From the NCBI RefSeq assembly GCF_013166605.1, contig NZ_JABKKF010000006.1, positions 62,001 through 126,000 of the forward strand: DNA of 64,000 bases, read 5' to 3'. This document shows, piece by piece, positions 50,919-59,329 of the stretch. The stretch's first letter is position 1. The number at the start of each line of letters is the position of its first letter. Origin of the DNA: Xylanibacter muris. GTDB taxonomy: Bacteria; Bacteroidota; Bacteroidia; Bacteroidales; Bacteroidaceae. Made by a program: the position numbers and the translations under genes. The notes under the pieces are model-generated. The model had not been told where the DNA came from, made no database searches, and worked only from the letters and a program-made list of their open reading frames with translations.

Positions 50919-52700
50919 TTATTCTGTGGGTGCTACGAACAAAATAGCATCCTTTATATAATCAGGTACGTCGAACGCTACTTCAGTTTCTAATCTATCA
51001 CAGAGTTGTAATGCAAATTCCGCTTTATCTTTATTGGATTTGAGTTTTTTCATTAAAGTAGAGGCATTAAAATCACCTCTTAAATCATCTGTTTGAGCGT
51101 GCATTTTTCGATATACATCTCGCATTATAGTCTTGTTTCTCTCAGATTGTTCAAACAAATCATATTCAAGAGTGTGTGAAGCTAAACATACTTTCAGGTT
51201 ATGTTTCTCTAAATCCTTTGCATTTTGCGCCCTGTCAGATATATCCTTATCCTCTTTGGGATCACAATCAGTAATAATCGCACATCTCGACAGAAGTCGC
51301 TTTCTCTCGTCATCATTATTGAATAGTAACCCAAAATGATTGAATGCGACACCTCCAATATTAACTAATTCGATTCCACTTTTACACAAGTCGATTTTTT
51401 TAGTCAAGAATTTCTTTGAGAGAATCGGTATAATAATCGCTTCTGCAACACCTTCCACTAACAATACACCATTAGCAAAAAACAATTGGGCTTTTGTCGT
51501 GTCCAAAAATTTTCGTAAATGCCGTTTACTTTCTTTCGGATAATCATCTTCCGATAATTCATCAAATGAAAATGACTGTATAATACTTTGTTTACGTTGC
51601 AAAATGGAAATATTATTGACATCCGATTTAGCCGTAATTGTCGGTGAGTGCGATGTTACAAATACTTGAAGACCTTTGCTTTGTAATTCATTTAGATACT
51701 CGAAGAAAGTGTTCTGATACTGTGGATGCAAGTGCGCTTCGGGTTCTTCCACAAGTAAAGCGTTGTAGATCTCCAAAGCATGGTCTTCGCATCTGTTGAT
51801 AAGATCTCCTAAGACAACGGATGTGAAAATAAGATTGTTTTCACCTAACCCATTTTGAGATAGAGTAAAGTATTTCTGTTCTTGTCCGGTTTCGACTGTT
51901 TTATAAATTGGACATTTTAATTCGATACCACGTACAACATCCGAGAACTCTCGACCTACATAGCGCATTTCTATATCAGGATGTTTTAGAGTTATTCCTG
52001 TACCTTCAAGATGCTCATTAACTTTGCTCTTTCCCGTAGTTAGAATATGTTTCCAATCATAAGCATCATCCTCGAAGATTTGGTATAGATTTTTTGCAAG
52101 TGATTTTTTCTTTTCTTCATTCAGGGGTATGCTTTCGTGACCTTTGTTATATTTCGTAAGTTGGTTGAATAACTGCGATGTTTTATTGTCATATGAATAA
52201 GGTCGCAGACAACTTACGGCATCTCTTAGTGGACTTAAATAGGTATAAAAGATTTCTTGCAAAGATTCGTAAGGTACTTGCTGTCCTTCATTATCTCCAC
52301 CCCATATTATTCGTTTGAAATATTTTTTCTTCCCATTATTTTCTTGGATAAATTTCAAATGCAATTGTATCGTTTGCTTGTCAGGGTTGTCTTTATCTTG
52401 TGATATGAAATCATAGAAACATTCCCTTTCAATCGACGCCTCTCCAAATTCAAATATCAAGTCAAATTGTATGACTGTGTTGATTTCTGAAGGATTTTCC
52501 GGATTAACATGTAAATCTCCGTCTTGCACATAAATAAAGTTATCCGGTTTACCGCATCCGAGACATATACGTAAGGCATCTATAATTGCGGTTTTTCCCG
52601 AATTGTTTTCTCCAATCAGTATATTTATACCATTCTTGAAATACAAGGTGATATCATCGAATACTCTAAACTTACTAATATGCAACCGGCTTAAATACAT
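50919..52700 (-). CDS. gajA: Gabija GajA, OLD-family ATPase with TOPRIM nuclease
   Basis: A 593-residue protein from the ATG at 52700 (a Met nine codons upstream is less likely because Tyr-Leu-Ser-Arg-Leu-His-Ile is the usual start). Walker A Gly-Glu-Asn-Asn-Ser-Gly-Lys-Thr is at 30-37, ABC-type Walker B at Leu-Leu-Val-Glu-Glu-Pro-Glu-Ala-His-Leu. A C-terminal TOPRIM domain has Leu-Leu-Val-Glu-Gly-Val-Ala-Glu and Ile-Ile-Thr-Asp-Cys-Asp-Pro. This is the OLD class 2 layout; class 2 OLD genes beside a UvrD-like helicase are Gabija. It is a DNA-nicking nuclease freed when nucleotides are depleted during infection. Confidence 0.87.
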   Translation of the reverse strand: MYLSRLHISKFRVFDDITLYFKNGINILIGENNSGKTAIIDALRICLGCGKPDNFIYVQDGDLHVNPENPSEINTVIQFDLIFEFGEASIERECFYDFISQDKDNPDKQTIQLHLKFIQENNGKKKYFKRIIWGGDNEGQQVPYESLQEIFYTYLSPLRDAVSCLRPYSYDNKTSQLFNQLTKYNKGHESIPLNEEKKKSLAKNLYQIFEDDAYDWKHILTTGKSKVNEHLEGTGITLKHPDIEMRYVGREFSDVVRGIELKCPIYKTVETGQEQKYFTLSQNGLGENNLIFTSVVLGDLINRCEDHALEIYNALLVEEPEAHLHPQYQNTFFEYLNELQSKGLQVFVTSHSPTITAKSDVNNISILQRKQSIIQSFSFDELSEDDYPKESKRHLRKFLDTTKAQLFFANGVLLVEGVAEAIIIPILSKKFLTKKIDLCKSGIELVNIGGVAFNHFGLLFNNDDERKRLLSRCAIITDCDPKEDKDISDRAQNAKDLEKHNLKVCLASHTLEYDLFEQSERNKTIMRDVYRKMHAQTDDLRGDFNASTLMKKLKSNKDKAEFALQLCDRLETEVAFDVPDYIKDAILFVAPTE

Positions 52701-52719
52701 ACTCTTATAAATTTTTACA

Positions 52720-53850
52720 TTACACAAATTCTAAATAATTTTCCCTGTTCACCACATGAAACTCTGCGTGCGGATATGCTTCTTGAAATACTTTTGGAAC
52801 AGTAGGCATCTTGTTCCCCCATTTAAATTCCAATGCGGTCAGATTATTAGGATTCTCTTCGATAAGATCAATCTCTTGCTTATCGTAAGTACGCCAAAAA
52901 TAGAACTCCTTATGCAGCCCTTCGTTGAAATTCGCCTTACGACGCTCTCCGATGATATAGTTCTCCCACAATGCACCAACATCCTGCCGAATAGCCAATG
53001 GTGAAAAAGCACCTATAATAGCATTTCGAATGCCATTATCATAGAAATACCACTTCCCAGCTTTCGTCACCTCCTTGCGAAGATTGCGCGAGTAAGCCCC
53101 AAGACGATATATAACGAATACTTTCTCCAAGAGGTCAAGATATTTTTCAACTGTTGTTTTGCTCATGCTGAGCTGTTTACCTAACTCATCGTAAGAAACT
53201 TCACTGCCCAACTGAAAAGCTATCAATCGAAGCAGATCGCGCATCTTACTCGAATTTTTTAAGCCGTCAATTGCTAAAATATCTTTAAGCAGGTATGCTC
53301 CTACAATATCGCGTAGATAGTCTGTTTTACGTTCATAGTTTTCCATCATTACTACTTCAGGATATGAACCGTAAATTAAACGGGCTTCAAGATTCTGACG
53401 AGTTTCAAAAGGGGTTTCTATTTGTGCTATTTCCCGTTGTGAAAAAGGAGTAAGTAAAAATTGCGTACTGCGACCAACCAACGGTTCACCAGTCTTATTC
53501 AGTAAATCGAATGACGAAGAACCACTTGCCAAGACGCTTATTCCCGGTATTTCATCAACTATCAACTTCAGAATACTACCGATTTGTGGTATGTTTTGTG
53601 CCTCATCAATAGCCAGCAAATCAATACCATCCAGCAAATGTCGATAATTGGCAATTGAGCGATTCTCCAAAAGTGCTAATGTATCGTAGTCTTCGCCGTT
53701 AAGCATCATCGTCCTACCTGAATAGTTGTCCACAATTTTACGCATCATTACCGTTTTACCAACACGGCGAGCACCAAAAATTAATACTGCTTTATTGGGC
53801 GCGATTCGTGCAGTAATCTTCTCTTGAAGTATTCTATTTACTGTTTCCAT
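52720..53850 (-). CDS. AAA ATPase with DUF4143 domain
   Basis: A 376-residue protein from the ATG at 53850. Walker A Gly-Ala-Arg-Arg-Val-Gly-Lys-Thr at 26-33, Walker B Leu-Leu-Ala-Ile-Asp-Glu-Ala-Gln, then a winged-helix-like segment (Leu-Gly-Lys-Gln-Leu-Ser-Met-Ser-Lys-Thr-Thr-Val) and a C-terminal DUF4143 nuclease-like region (Phe-Tyr-Phe-Trp-Arg-Thr-Tyr-Asp-Lys-Gln-Glu-Ile-Asp-Leu). Such orphan ATPases are common in Bacteroidales, role unclear. It ends 19 bp before gajA on the same strand, so it may be cotranscribed with Gabija. Confidence 0.85.
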   Translation of the reverse strand: METVNRILQEKITARIAPNKAVLIFGARRVGKTVMMRKIVDNYSGRTMMLNGEDYDTLALLENRSIANYRHLLDGIDLLAIDEAQNIPQIGSILKLIVDEIPGISVLASGSSSFDLLNKTGEPLVGRSTQFLLTPFSQREIAQIETPFETRQNLEARLIYGSYPEVVMMENYERKTDYLRDIVGAYLLKDILAIDGLKNSSKMRDLLRLIAFQLGSEVSYDELGKQLSMSKTTVEKYLDLLEKVFVIYRLGAYSRNLRKEVTKAGKWYFYDNGIRNAIIGAFSPLAIRQDVGALWENYIIGERRKANFNEGLHKEFYFWRTYDKQEIDLIEENPNNLTALEFKWGNKMPTVPKVFQEAYPHAEFHVVNRENYLEFV

Positions 53851-53869
53851 ACCTTTATGAATTATAGTG

Positions 53870-53877
53870 CAAAGATA
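53870..53877 (-). promoter_or_regulatory. -7 box of the DUF4143 ATPase / Gabija unit
   Basis: Minus strand TATCTTTG matches TAnnTTTG, 19 bp upstream of the ATPase start. Two direct repeats lie just upstream: TGTAAAATTCGCC (53895-53907) and TGTAAAAATCGCC (53938-53950), a likely operator. The rest of 53878-54145 is AT-rich with no gene seen. Confidence 0.55.
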
Positions 53878-54145
53878 ATCATAATTTTTTAATTGGCGAA
53901 TTTTACACAAAAAATAAACTTCAAAGTGGCGATTTTTACAGATTCAATCTTAAAGTAGTTGTTTCATCGTTCGTAGTAATTATAAATGCTAATAGCACTA
54001 ATGGTTCTATTATTTACCAGACATAATGTTTTGCAATTTATCACTATCAGATTGAAAGACTTAACATCTAACTAATTAGCATACAATCAAATGCAAATTG
54101 AAAAGACAGGACTACTCCTGTCTTTTCATATATAATATATATTTA

Positions 54146-54763
54146 TTATCTTTTCATGCGCTCCATCTCTTCGTCGCGGAGCATCCTCTCGTTCAGTTTC
54201 TCCTGCATCCTGTCAAGGAAGTAGGTGCGGCTTTCGTTCTTCCGTCGTTTGATGTCGATATAGAAGCGGTAGCAGTCCTTTGATTCGACACCGAAAATCT
54301 TGTAGAGGAGCGGGGCAAGCTGTTTGAGCGGCATGTTGCCGTTGTTGATGCAGCCCATCTCGTTGATGCCGTAGATAAGTTCCACGAGGTCGATGGCGTT
54401 GCCCGTCCATTGCAGGGGTGAGGCGGGATTTTCGGTTGTGTTCTCGGAGGATGTACGGATGGGGATTAGTGGTGGCACTTGGGGAGCGGCAAGGAACTTC
54501 TGCATCTTCCTCACGAAAGAGAGTGCCTTGCTGATGTAGGCTGCAATCTCCCTCTTTTCTTCGGGAAGATTGCGCACGGGATGGTGCTGCAACTCGATTT
54601 CGATGTAAGCCAGCGCGATGATGGTGCGGTTGGTGTCCACATTGCCGCTGCATAGTTCGATCACTTGCGTGGTGAAAGCCGTGTATGCCGTTTCCATATT
54701 GCAGTCCCCGGCTTCGTTTATACGACGGAAGAACTCGGTTTCCGCCAATAAGAAATAATTCAT
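54146..54763 (-). CDS. rteC: RteC, regulator of excision
   Basis: A 205-residue protein with the RteC pattern: Ala-Tyr-Thr-Ala-Phe-Thr-Thr-Gln-Val near residue 26, Leu-Val-Glu-Leu-Ile-Tyr-Gly-Ile-Asn-Glu-Met-Gly-Cys-Ile in the middle and Arg-Lys-Asn-Glu-Ser-Arg-Thr-Tyr-Phe-Leu-Asp at the C-terminal end. In CTnDOT, RteB activates rteC and RteC then turns on the excision genes, which in turn switch on mob and tra. It lies downstream of rteB and the reductase-like gene on the same strand but behind a terminator. Confidence 0.9.
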   Translation of the reverse strand: MNYFLLAETEFFRRINEAGDCNMETAYTAFTTQVIELCSGNVDTNRTIIALAYIEIELQHHPVRNLPEEKREIAAYISKALSFVRKMQKFLAAPQVPPLIPIRTSSENTTENPASPLQWTGNAIDLVELIYGINEMGCINNGNMPLKQLAPLLYKIFGVESKDCYRFYIDIKRRKNESRTYFLDRMQEKLNERMLRDEEMERMKR

Positions 54764-54839
54764 GTCCTGTCAATTTTGAAATTTTACACTCTGTTTTTCG
54801 GTATGCGCACATGAATATGATGGGCAAAAAGCGTGTCCA

Positions 54840-54882
54840 TAAAACAAAAAATCCAGCACGCTTTCTGCAAGGTACTGGATTT
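54840..54882 (-). terminator. terminator of the reductase-like gene
   Basis: AAATCCAG (54849-54856) / CTGGATTT (54875-54882); minus strand continues TTTTTTGTTTT. It separates the reductase-like gene from rteC, so rteC must be started from its own promoter within the next 80 bp. Confidence 0.65.
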
Positions 54883-54973
54883 CAGAATGATAATTTTGCA
54901 ATTTATTTGTCCGGTAGGAATTGTATTCGACTTAAAGTGTTCATTTTCTGAACATTCGTCCACTTTCCGGACA

Positions 54974-55387
54974 TCAAACGCACGCTTTATAGATATGGCG
55001 GACCACTCCATTGCGGTATGCTTTCTGTGAGGTTAGCGTCCATTGTCCCTGTGGCAAGGCGGACTGGAAGAAACGCTTTCCTGTTCCGGCAATGAAAGGA
55101 ATCGTGTAAAGTATGATTTCATCCACCACACGCATACGCAGCAGCCCGTTGATGTAATCCGCCTTTTCAGGGGTGACTTCCGCCAGATAGCAGATGTTTG
55201 TTGTGGATTTCCGCCATTCGTCAAGCATGGAGATGGAATAATCCGGTGTGATATGATAAAGGGCATTTTCCCTTATCTCATTGATACCGCAATCTTCAAG
55301 GCGCAATTCCTTATACGCTTTGCAACATAACTCGGAGCTTTGACATCCGTCCATCGTGAGGACGGCAAGAATCTGTACTTTACCCAT
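54974..55387 (-). CDS. dihydrofolate-reductase-family (RibD C-terminal-like) protein
   Basis: A 137-residue protein from the ATG at 55387: Gly-Lys-Val-Gln-Ile-Leu-Ala-Val-Leu-Thr-Met-Asp-Gly-Cys near the start is the RibD-C/DHFR first strand, and Val-Val-Asp-Glu-Ile-Ile-Leu-Tyr-Thr-Ile-Pro-Phe-Ile-Ala-Gly-Thr-Gly near the end is the family's C-terminal signature. The frame stays open to 55639, but the upstream part lacks family features. It is shorter than full DHFR-like enzymes; activity uncertain. Lies between rteB and rteC, as recalled for related elements. Confidence 0.7.
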   Translation of the reverse strand: MGKVQILAVLTMDGCQSSELCCKAYKELRLEDCGINEIRENALYHITPDYSISMLDEWRKSTTNICYLAEVTPEKADYINGLLRMRVVDEIILYTIPFIAGTGKRFFQSALPQGQWTLTSQKAYRNGVVRHIYKACV

Positions 55388-55666
55388 TATCGTTTCCTTT
55401 CGTTGGGCAAGGGCAAAAAAGTAGCGTGCAATCCACGCTATCACTAATGGAGGCTCTGGAATGCCCTTAACAGGAATAGGTGAATGCACGCTATGCGTAG
55501 GCATAGCATAAGCAATCACGCAATAGTTCCTGTTAATGTTAATTTTCCAGATTCCCATTAGGACGCCTTGCGGTCTTATGTTATATATAGGCGGCAAAAG
55601 GCTCTGCCAATCGCCGTTACCTTCTAATATGTCATGCAAAGATAGCCATTTTCAGCGAATTGCGGG

Positions 55667-56989
55667 CTATGGTTGCTCAAATTTATACTTCAATCCATAT
55701 TCTTCCAGTTTATTATAGAGTGTTGTCCTGCCTATTCCAAGCAGTTCGGCGGCGACCTTCCGATTCCCGTCAGCCTGCTTCAAAGCACGCAGAATCCGTT
55801 CTTTATCTTCCTCATTGTTGCGTAGGGAGAAGCTGGTAACAGAGGTTATTTTGGTTATCCCAAGTTCCAGATGTTCTTTCGTGACAAGTCCCGTCTGAGC
55901 CTGCAACACCGCACCCATGATTTTCTGCCGAAGTTCGCGCACGTTGCCCGGCCATGAATGGGTCAGCAACGCTTTCCGTGCTTCGGAACTGAAACCGCGA
56001 ACCTTGCACTCCAATTCATTATTAGCAATCTCTCGGAAGAACTCCGCCAACGGCATGATGTCCTCCTGACAATCACGCAGCGGCGGAACGGTTATCTCGA
56101 AATCATGCAGACGGTACAGCAAATCCTGCCGGAAACGCTTTTCATTGACCGCCTTTTCCAGATTCTCGTTGGTGGCAGCGATAATACGGACATTGAAACT
56201 CTTGTCTGTTCTGTCACCCACCGGGCGGTATCTCCGTTCCTGTATGGCGCGCAGTAGCATCTGCTGGGTTTCCAGTGCGAGGTTGCCCACCTCGTCCAAG
56301 AACAGCGTGCCGCCTTCGGCTTCATGGAAATATCCTTTCTTGGCACTGTCCGCACCGGTGAACGCCCCTTTGACGTGTCCGAAAAATGCCGATGGAGCAA
56401 GCTCTTTGTTTAACGATCCGCAGTCCACAGGCACAAACGGTTTGCCAGAACGCTTGCTTTTGTCATGCAGATGGTGGGCGATATGCTCCTTGCCCGTGCC
56501 GTTCTCTCCGAAGATCAGCACACTCATATCGGTGGGGGCTACCAGCCTTATCCGGTGCATGATTTTCCGGAAAGCGGAACCGTCACGGGCAAACACTGGC
56601 ATACGGCTTAGTCCGATATTCCGCTCTTTCAGTATGCTGCGGAGAAGAGGCACGAGTTTGTCCTCCACGAGTTGTTTGGGTATGTAGTCCAGCGAGCCGA
56701 GTTTCATACTTTCAACTGCCGTATGTACTTCGGCATAGTCGGTCATGATGATGAACGGCTGCGTCATGCCCTCTTTGCGCATCCAGCGCAACAGGTCGAT
56801 TCCGTCACCGTCGGGCAGACGTAAGTCAGAAACTACTATATCATTGCCAGTGGCTTGTTGCAAATGTTTCTTCGCTGTCGAGAGGTGGAAAGCCTGCACG
56901 GTACGGAATCCTTCCCGTGCCAGCAGGTTGCAGACAAACTCGCAATACACGATGTTGTCCTCCACCACGATGATTTTTGTTTTATCCAT
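55667..56989 (-). CDS. rteB: RteB, sigma-54-type response regulator
   Basis: A 440-residue NtrC-family regulator. Receiver domain with phospho-acceptor Asp55 (Ser-Asp-Leu-Arg-Leu-Pro-Asp). Central AAA+ domain with Gly-Glu-Asn-Gly-Thr-Gly-Lys-Glu, the sigma-54-contacting Gly-Ala-Phe-Thr-Gly-Ala and Leu-Phe-Leu-Asp-Glu-Val. C-terminal Fis-type helix-turn-helix (Val-Ala-Ala-Glu-Leu-Leu-Gly-Ile-Gly-Arg-Thr-Thr-Leu-Tyr). Overlaps rteA by 8 bp; RteA is its kinase. In CTnDOT it activates rteC and so starts excision and transfer. Confidence 0.94.
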   Translation of the reverse strand: MDKTKIIVVEDNIVYCEFVCNLLAREGFRTVQAFHLSTAKKHLQQATGNDIVVSDLRLPDGDGIDLLRWMRKEGMTQPFIIMTDYAEVHTAVESMKLGSLDYIPKQLVEDKLVPLLRSILKERNIGLSRMPVFARDGSAFRKIMHRIRLVAPTDMSVLIFGENGTGKEHIAHHLHDKSKRSGKPFVPVDCGSLNKELAPSAFFGHVKGAFTGADSAKKGYFHEAEGGTLFLDEVGNLALETQQMLLRAIQERRYRPVGDRTDKSFNVRIIAATNENLEKAVNEKRFRQDLLYRLHDFEITVPPLRDCQEDIMPLAEFFREIANNELECKVRGFSSEARKALLTHSWPGNVRELRQKIMGAVLQAQTGLVTKEHLELGITKITSVTSFSLRNNEEDKERILRALKQADGNRKVAAELLGIGRTTLYNKLEEYGLKYKFEQP

Positions 56990-59291
56990 TATTATATTTC
57001 TTCCTTTCTTCTTTTGCCAGCCGAATAATCTCCAAACCTTTATCCTGCACGACTGTCAATATGTTATGTATCGCCTCCCAATCGGGTGTATCCTTACAAT
57101 GAAGCAGTTTATAAAGTTCCCTTAACGGCTGGTCTGCACGTAATATCTCCCACGAGCTGCGCAAGTGGTGTATAAGGGTATCCAGCCCTTGAAGGTCTTT
57201 CCGCCGTTCCGCATCTTTGACTGCCTCTATTTCCTTTTCAGTTTCCGTTATCAACTTCTCCAGCATGACGGATTCATTGCCGTAGGACAGCAGGGATGTG
57301 AAATCCGGTTTTTCATTTTGCGCCACATTCATGGCGCATTTATCTGAAACCTCCATCAGCTCCGATATGGAGAACGGTTTGAGCAGGCAATCGGCAAATC
57401 CACGTTCCATAAGTTCCTCCTTGCTGCAACTACCCGAAGCAGTTGTTACGATAATCGGAATGGTCCTTGAATTGCCCACATTGGAGGTGCGTAGCAGTTC
57501 CAACAGCTCGAAGCCGTTTATATCCGGCATATTCAAATCGGTCAGAAGCAGACTGTATTCTTTCCGGCGTATCATTTCCATCAGTTCCGCCGCATTGGTA
57601 CAGGTATCGCAGTGTATTCCTTCCTGTACATACATTTCTTTCAGCATAAGGAGCAGTACCTCGTCATTGTCAATAGCAATCACATTATGGAATACATGGT
57701 TACAATGAATCTGTGATTGATTTATCTGTTCCGGTAGTTCCTCGACTGTCTGCATAGGTATTTCCACTGTGAAGCGGCTTCCTTTACCTTTATCGCTCTC
57801 CAGCCGGATTATGCCGCCGAGCATTGTCACAATACGCTGAACAATGGAAAGACCTAATCCGAAGCCGTCCTTTGCGGCAGCGTTTGACAAACGTTCAAAC
57901 GCACCGAACACACGTTGCTGTTCCTCTTCGGTCATACCCGTACCCGTATCTTTGACGATAAGTTTCAGCATACCGTTATCATATCCCATTGTCAGAGAAA
58001 CGCCACCGTTCTCAGTGAACTTGATGGCGTTTGACAGCAGGTTATTTCCAATTTGTAGAATGCGTTCCTTATCGGTCAAGACAACAGCATCCGTGTGATT
58101 CGTCACAGTAAGAGCAAGTCCCTTGTTTATGGCGATTGGCGTAAACTCCGTTTCAAGAATGTGCGTGATTGCCGAAATACGGCAAGGAGAGAAATTCGGC
58201 TGCTCCTTGCCGTTGTCCAGACGGAAGAAACTCAGCAGAGTATTAAGCATTTCACGCATACGGTCGGAGGATTGCTGAATATTTTGGATATACATCCCGA
58301 TTTTATCCGTATTGTAATCTTTCCGCATCAGTCCGGCATAACCGGTTATTGCCGTCAGCGGTGTACGTAATTCATGGGTAATGGTATGCACGGCTTTCTT
58401 GCGGGAGGCTATCAGTGCCTCGTTCTGTTCAACAGACTGTTTCAACTGTTCTATTAAATTCGCAGTTTCTCGTTTGTATCGTTTGATACGGGTGATATTT
58501 CGGTGGATAATTATGTAAGAGATTATCAATAACAACACAACGAATCCTGTCAAGCCACCTATCTGAATAAAAGAACTTTCACGCATGGCGGCTATTTCCG
58601 CTTCCCGTTTCCGTAAGTCTGCTTGAACTTTCTCGTCTATTTGAACTACCAGTCCTTGCAGTTGTCTGTTGAGTTCCGCATTTCGTGTAGCAAGACTATC
58701 GGCGTGTTCCGACAAACGGCGGCTTTGTGCCTGTTGTTCAGCTATCATATTCCGATTAAGGGAACGGAGCATCGTAGTAGTCGCAGTTGGTTTCGCTTCT
58801 TCCTTTTTGCCAAAGATGCCCAAGAAACCCTTGCGCTTGGACTTCTTGGGCTGTTCCTGCACACTCTTCTGCACGATTACAGGTACTTGACTGGTTATCT
58901 TATCGTTGATGGCTTGTTGCTGCTCAAGTATCTGAACGATTTGGCACATCTGCCGTTCCTTATCTTCGAGAAGATGGCGTACACTGTCGATACGCTCTGC
59001 CGGATAGGTCATTTTGAAACGGCATAGCATACTGTCCATTGCCATACGCTGAGCCTGATAATGTTCCAAATCTTCATTATCCCATTCCAATATTGTTTCA
59101 CCCAGTAGAGAAAAGTCTATCAGTTGAATATGGATACGGTTTATCTCCTTCCTGAATTCATCTATCTGTTGATTGCCAACTTCCAATGCTTCCACCTCTT
59201 GCCATTCACGATGCCAAGTGTAAGCTATGCTCCCGATAAGCAATGTGATTAATAGATATCCTACGGTCAATAGATTTCGAGCATATTGCAT
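56982..59291 (-). CDS. rteA: RteA, hybrid sensor histidine kinase
   Basis: A 769-residue membrane kinase. A membrane helix at about 7-25, a periplasmic helical region to about 240, a second helix at about 243-263, the H box His-Thr-Ile-Thr-His306-Glu-Leu-Arg-Thr-Pro, ATPase motifs (Asn-Leu-Leu-Ser-Asn-Ala; Asp-Thr-Gly-Thr-Gly-Met; Gly-Phe-Gly-Leu-Gly-Leu), a receiver domain (Leu-Thr-Asp-Leu-Asn-Met-Pro) and a C-terminal HPt-like segment (Ile-His-His-Leu-Arg-Ser-Ser-Trp). It passes phosphate to RteB. Only 38 bp separate it from the TolC-like gene upstream, so it is probably cotranscribed with the RND operon. Confidence 0.93.
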   Translation of the reverse strand: MQYARNLLTVGYLLITLLIGSIAYTWHREWQEVEALEVGNQQIDEFRKEINRIHIQLIDFSLLGETILEWDNEDLEHYQAQRMAMDSMLCRFKMTYPAERIDSVRHLLEDKERQMCQIVQILEQQQAINDKITSQVPVIVQKSVQEQPKKSKRKGFLGIFGKKEEAKPTATTTMLRSLNRNMIAEQQAQSRRLSEHADSLATRNAELNRQLQGLVVQIDEKVQADLRKREAEIAAMRESSFIQIGGLTGFVVLLLIISYIIIHRNITRIKRYKRETANLIEQLKQSVEQNEALIASRKKAVHTITHELRTPLTAITGYAGLMRKDYNTDKIGMYIQNIQQSSDRMREMLNTLLSFFRLDNGKEQPNFSPCRISAITHILETEFTPIAINKGLALTVTNHTDAVVLTDKERILQIGNNLLSNAIKFTENGGVSLTMGYDNGMLKLIVKDTGTGMTEEEQQRVFGAFERLSNAAAKDGFGLGLSIVQRIVTMLGGIIRLESDKGKGSRFTVEIPMQTVEELPEQINQSQIHCNHVFHNVIAIDNDEVLLLMLKEMYVQEGIHCDTCTNAAELMEMIRRKEYSLLLTDLNMPDINGFELLELLRTSNVGNSRTIPIIVTTASGSCSKEELMERGFADCLLKPFSISELMEVSDKCAMNVAQNEKPDFTSLLSYGNESVMLEKLITETEKEIEAVKDAERRKDLQGLDTLIHHLRSSWEILRADQPLRELYKLLHCKDTPDWEAIHNILTVVQDKGLEIIRLAKEERKKYNNG

Positions 59292-59329
59292 TCTAATTAT
59301 AATACTTTACAAAATCTCATATAAGTTAT

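Noticed and set aside
55388..55639. 84-codon N-terminal extension of the reductase-like gene
   Set aside because: The family pattern begins at the ATG at 55387; the upstream part shows no recognisable domain, although translation from further upstream cannot be fully excluded.
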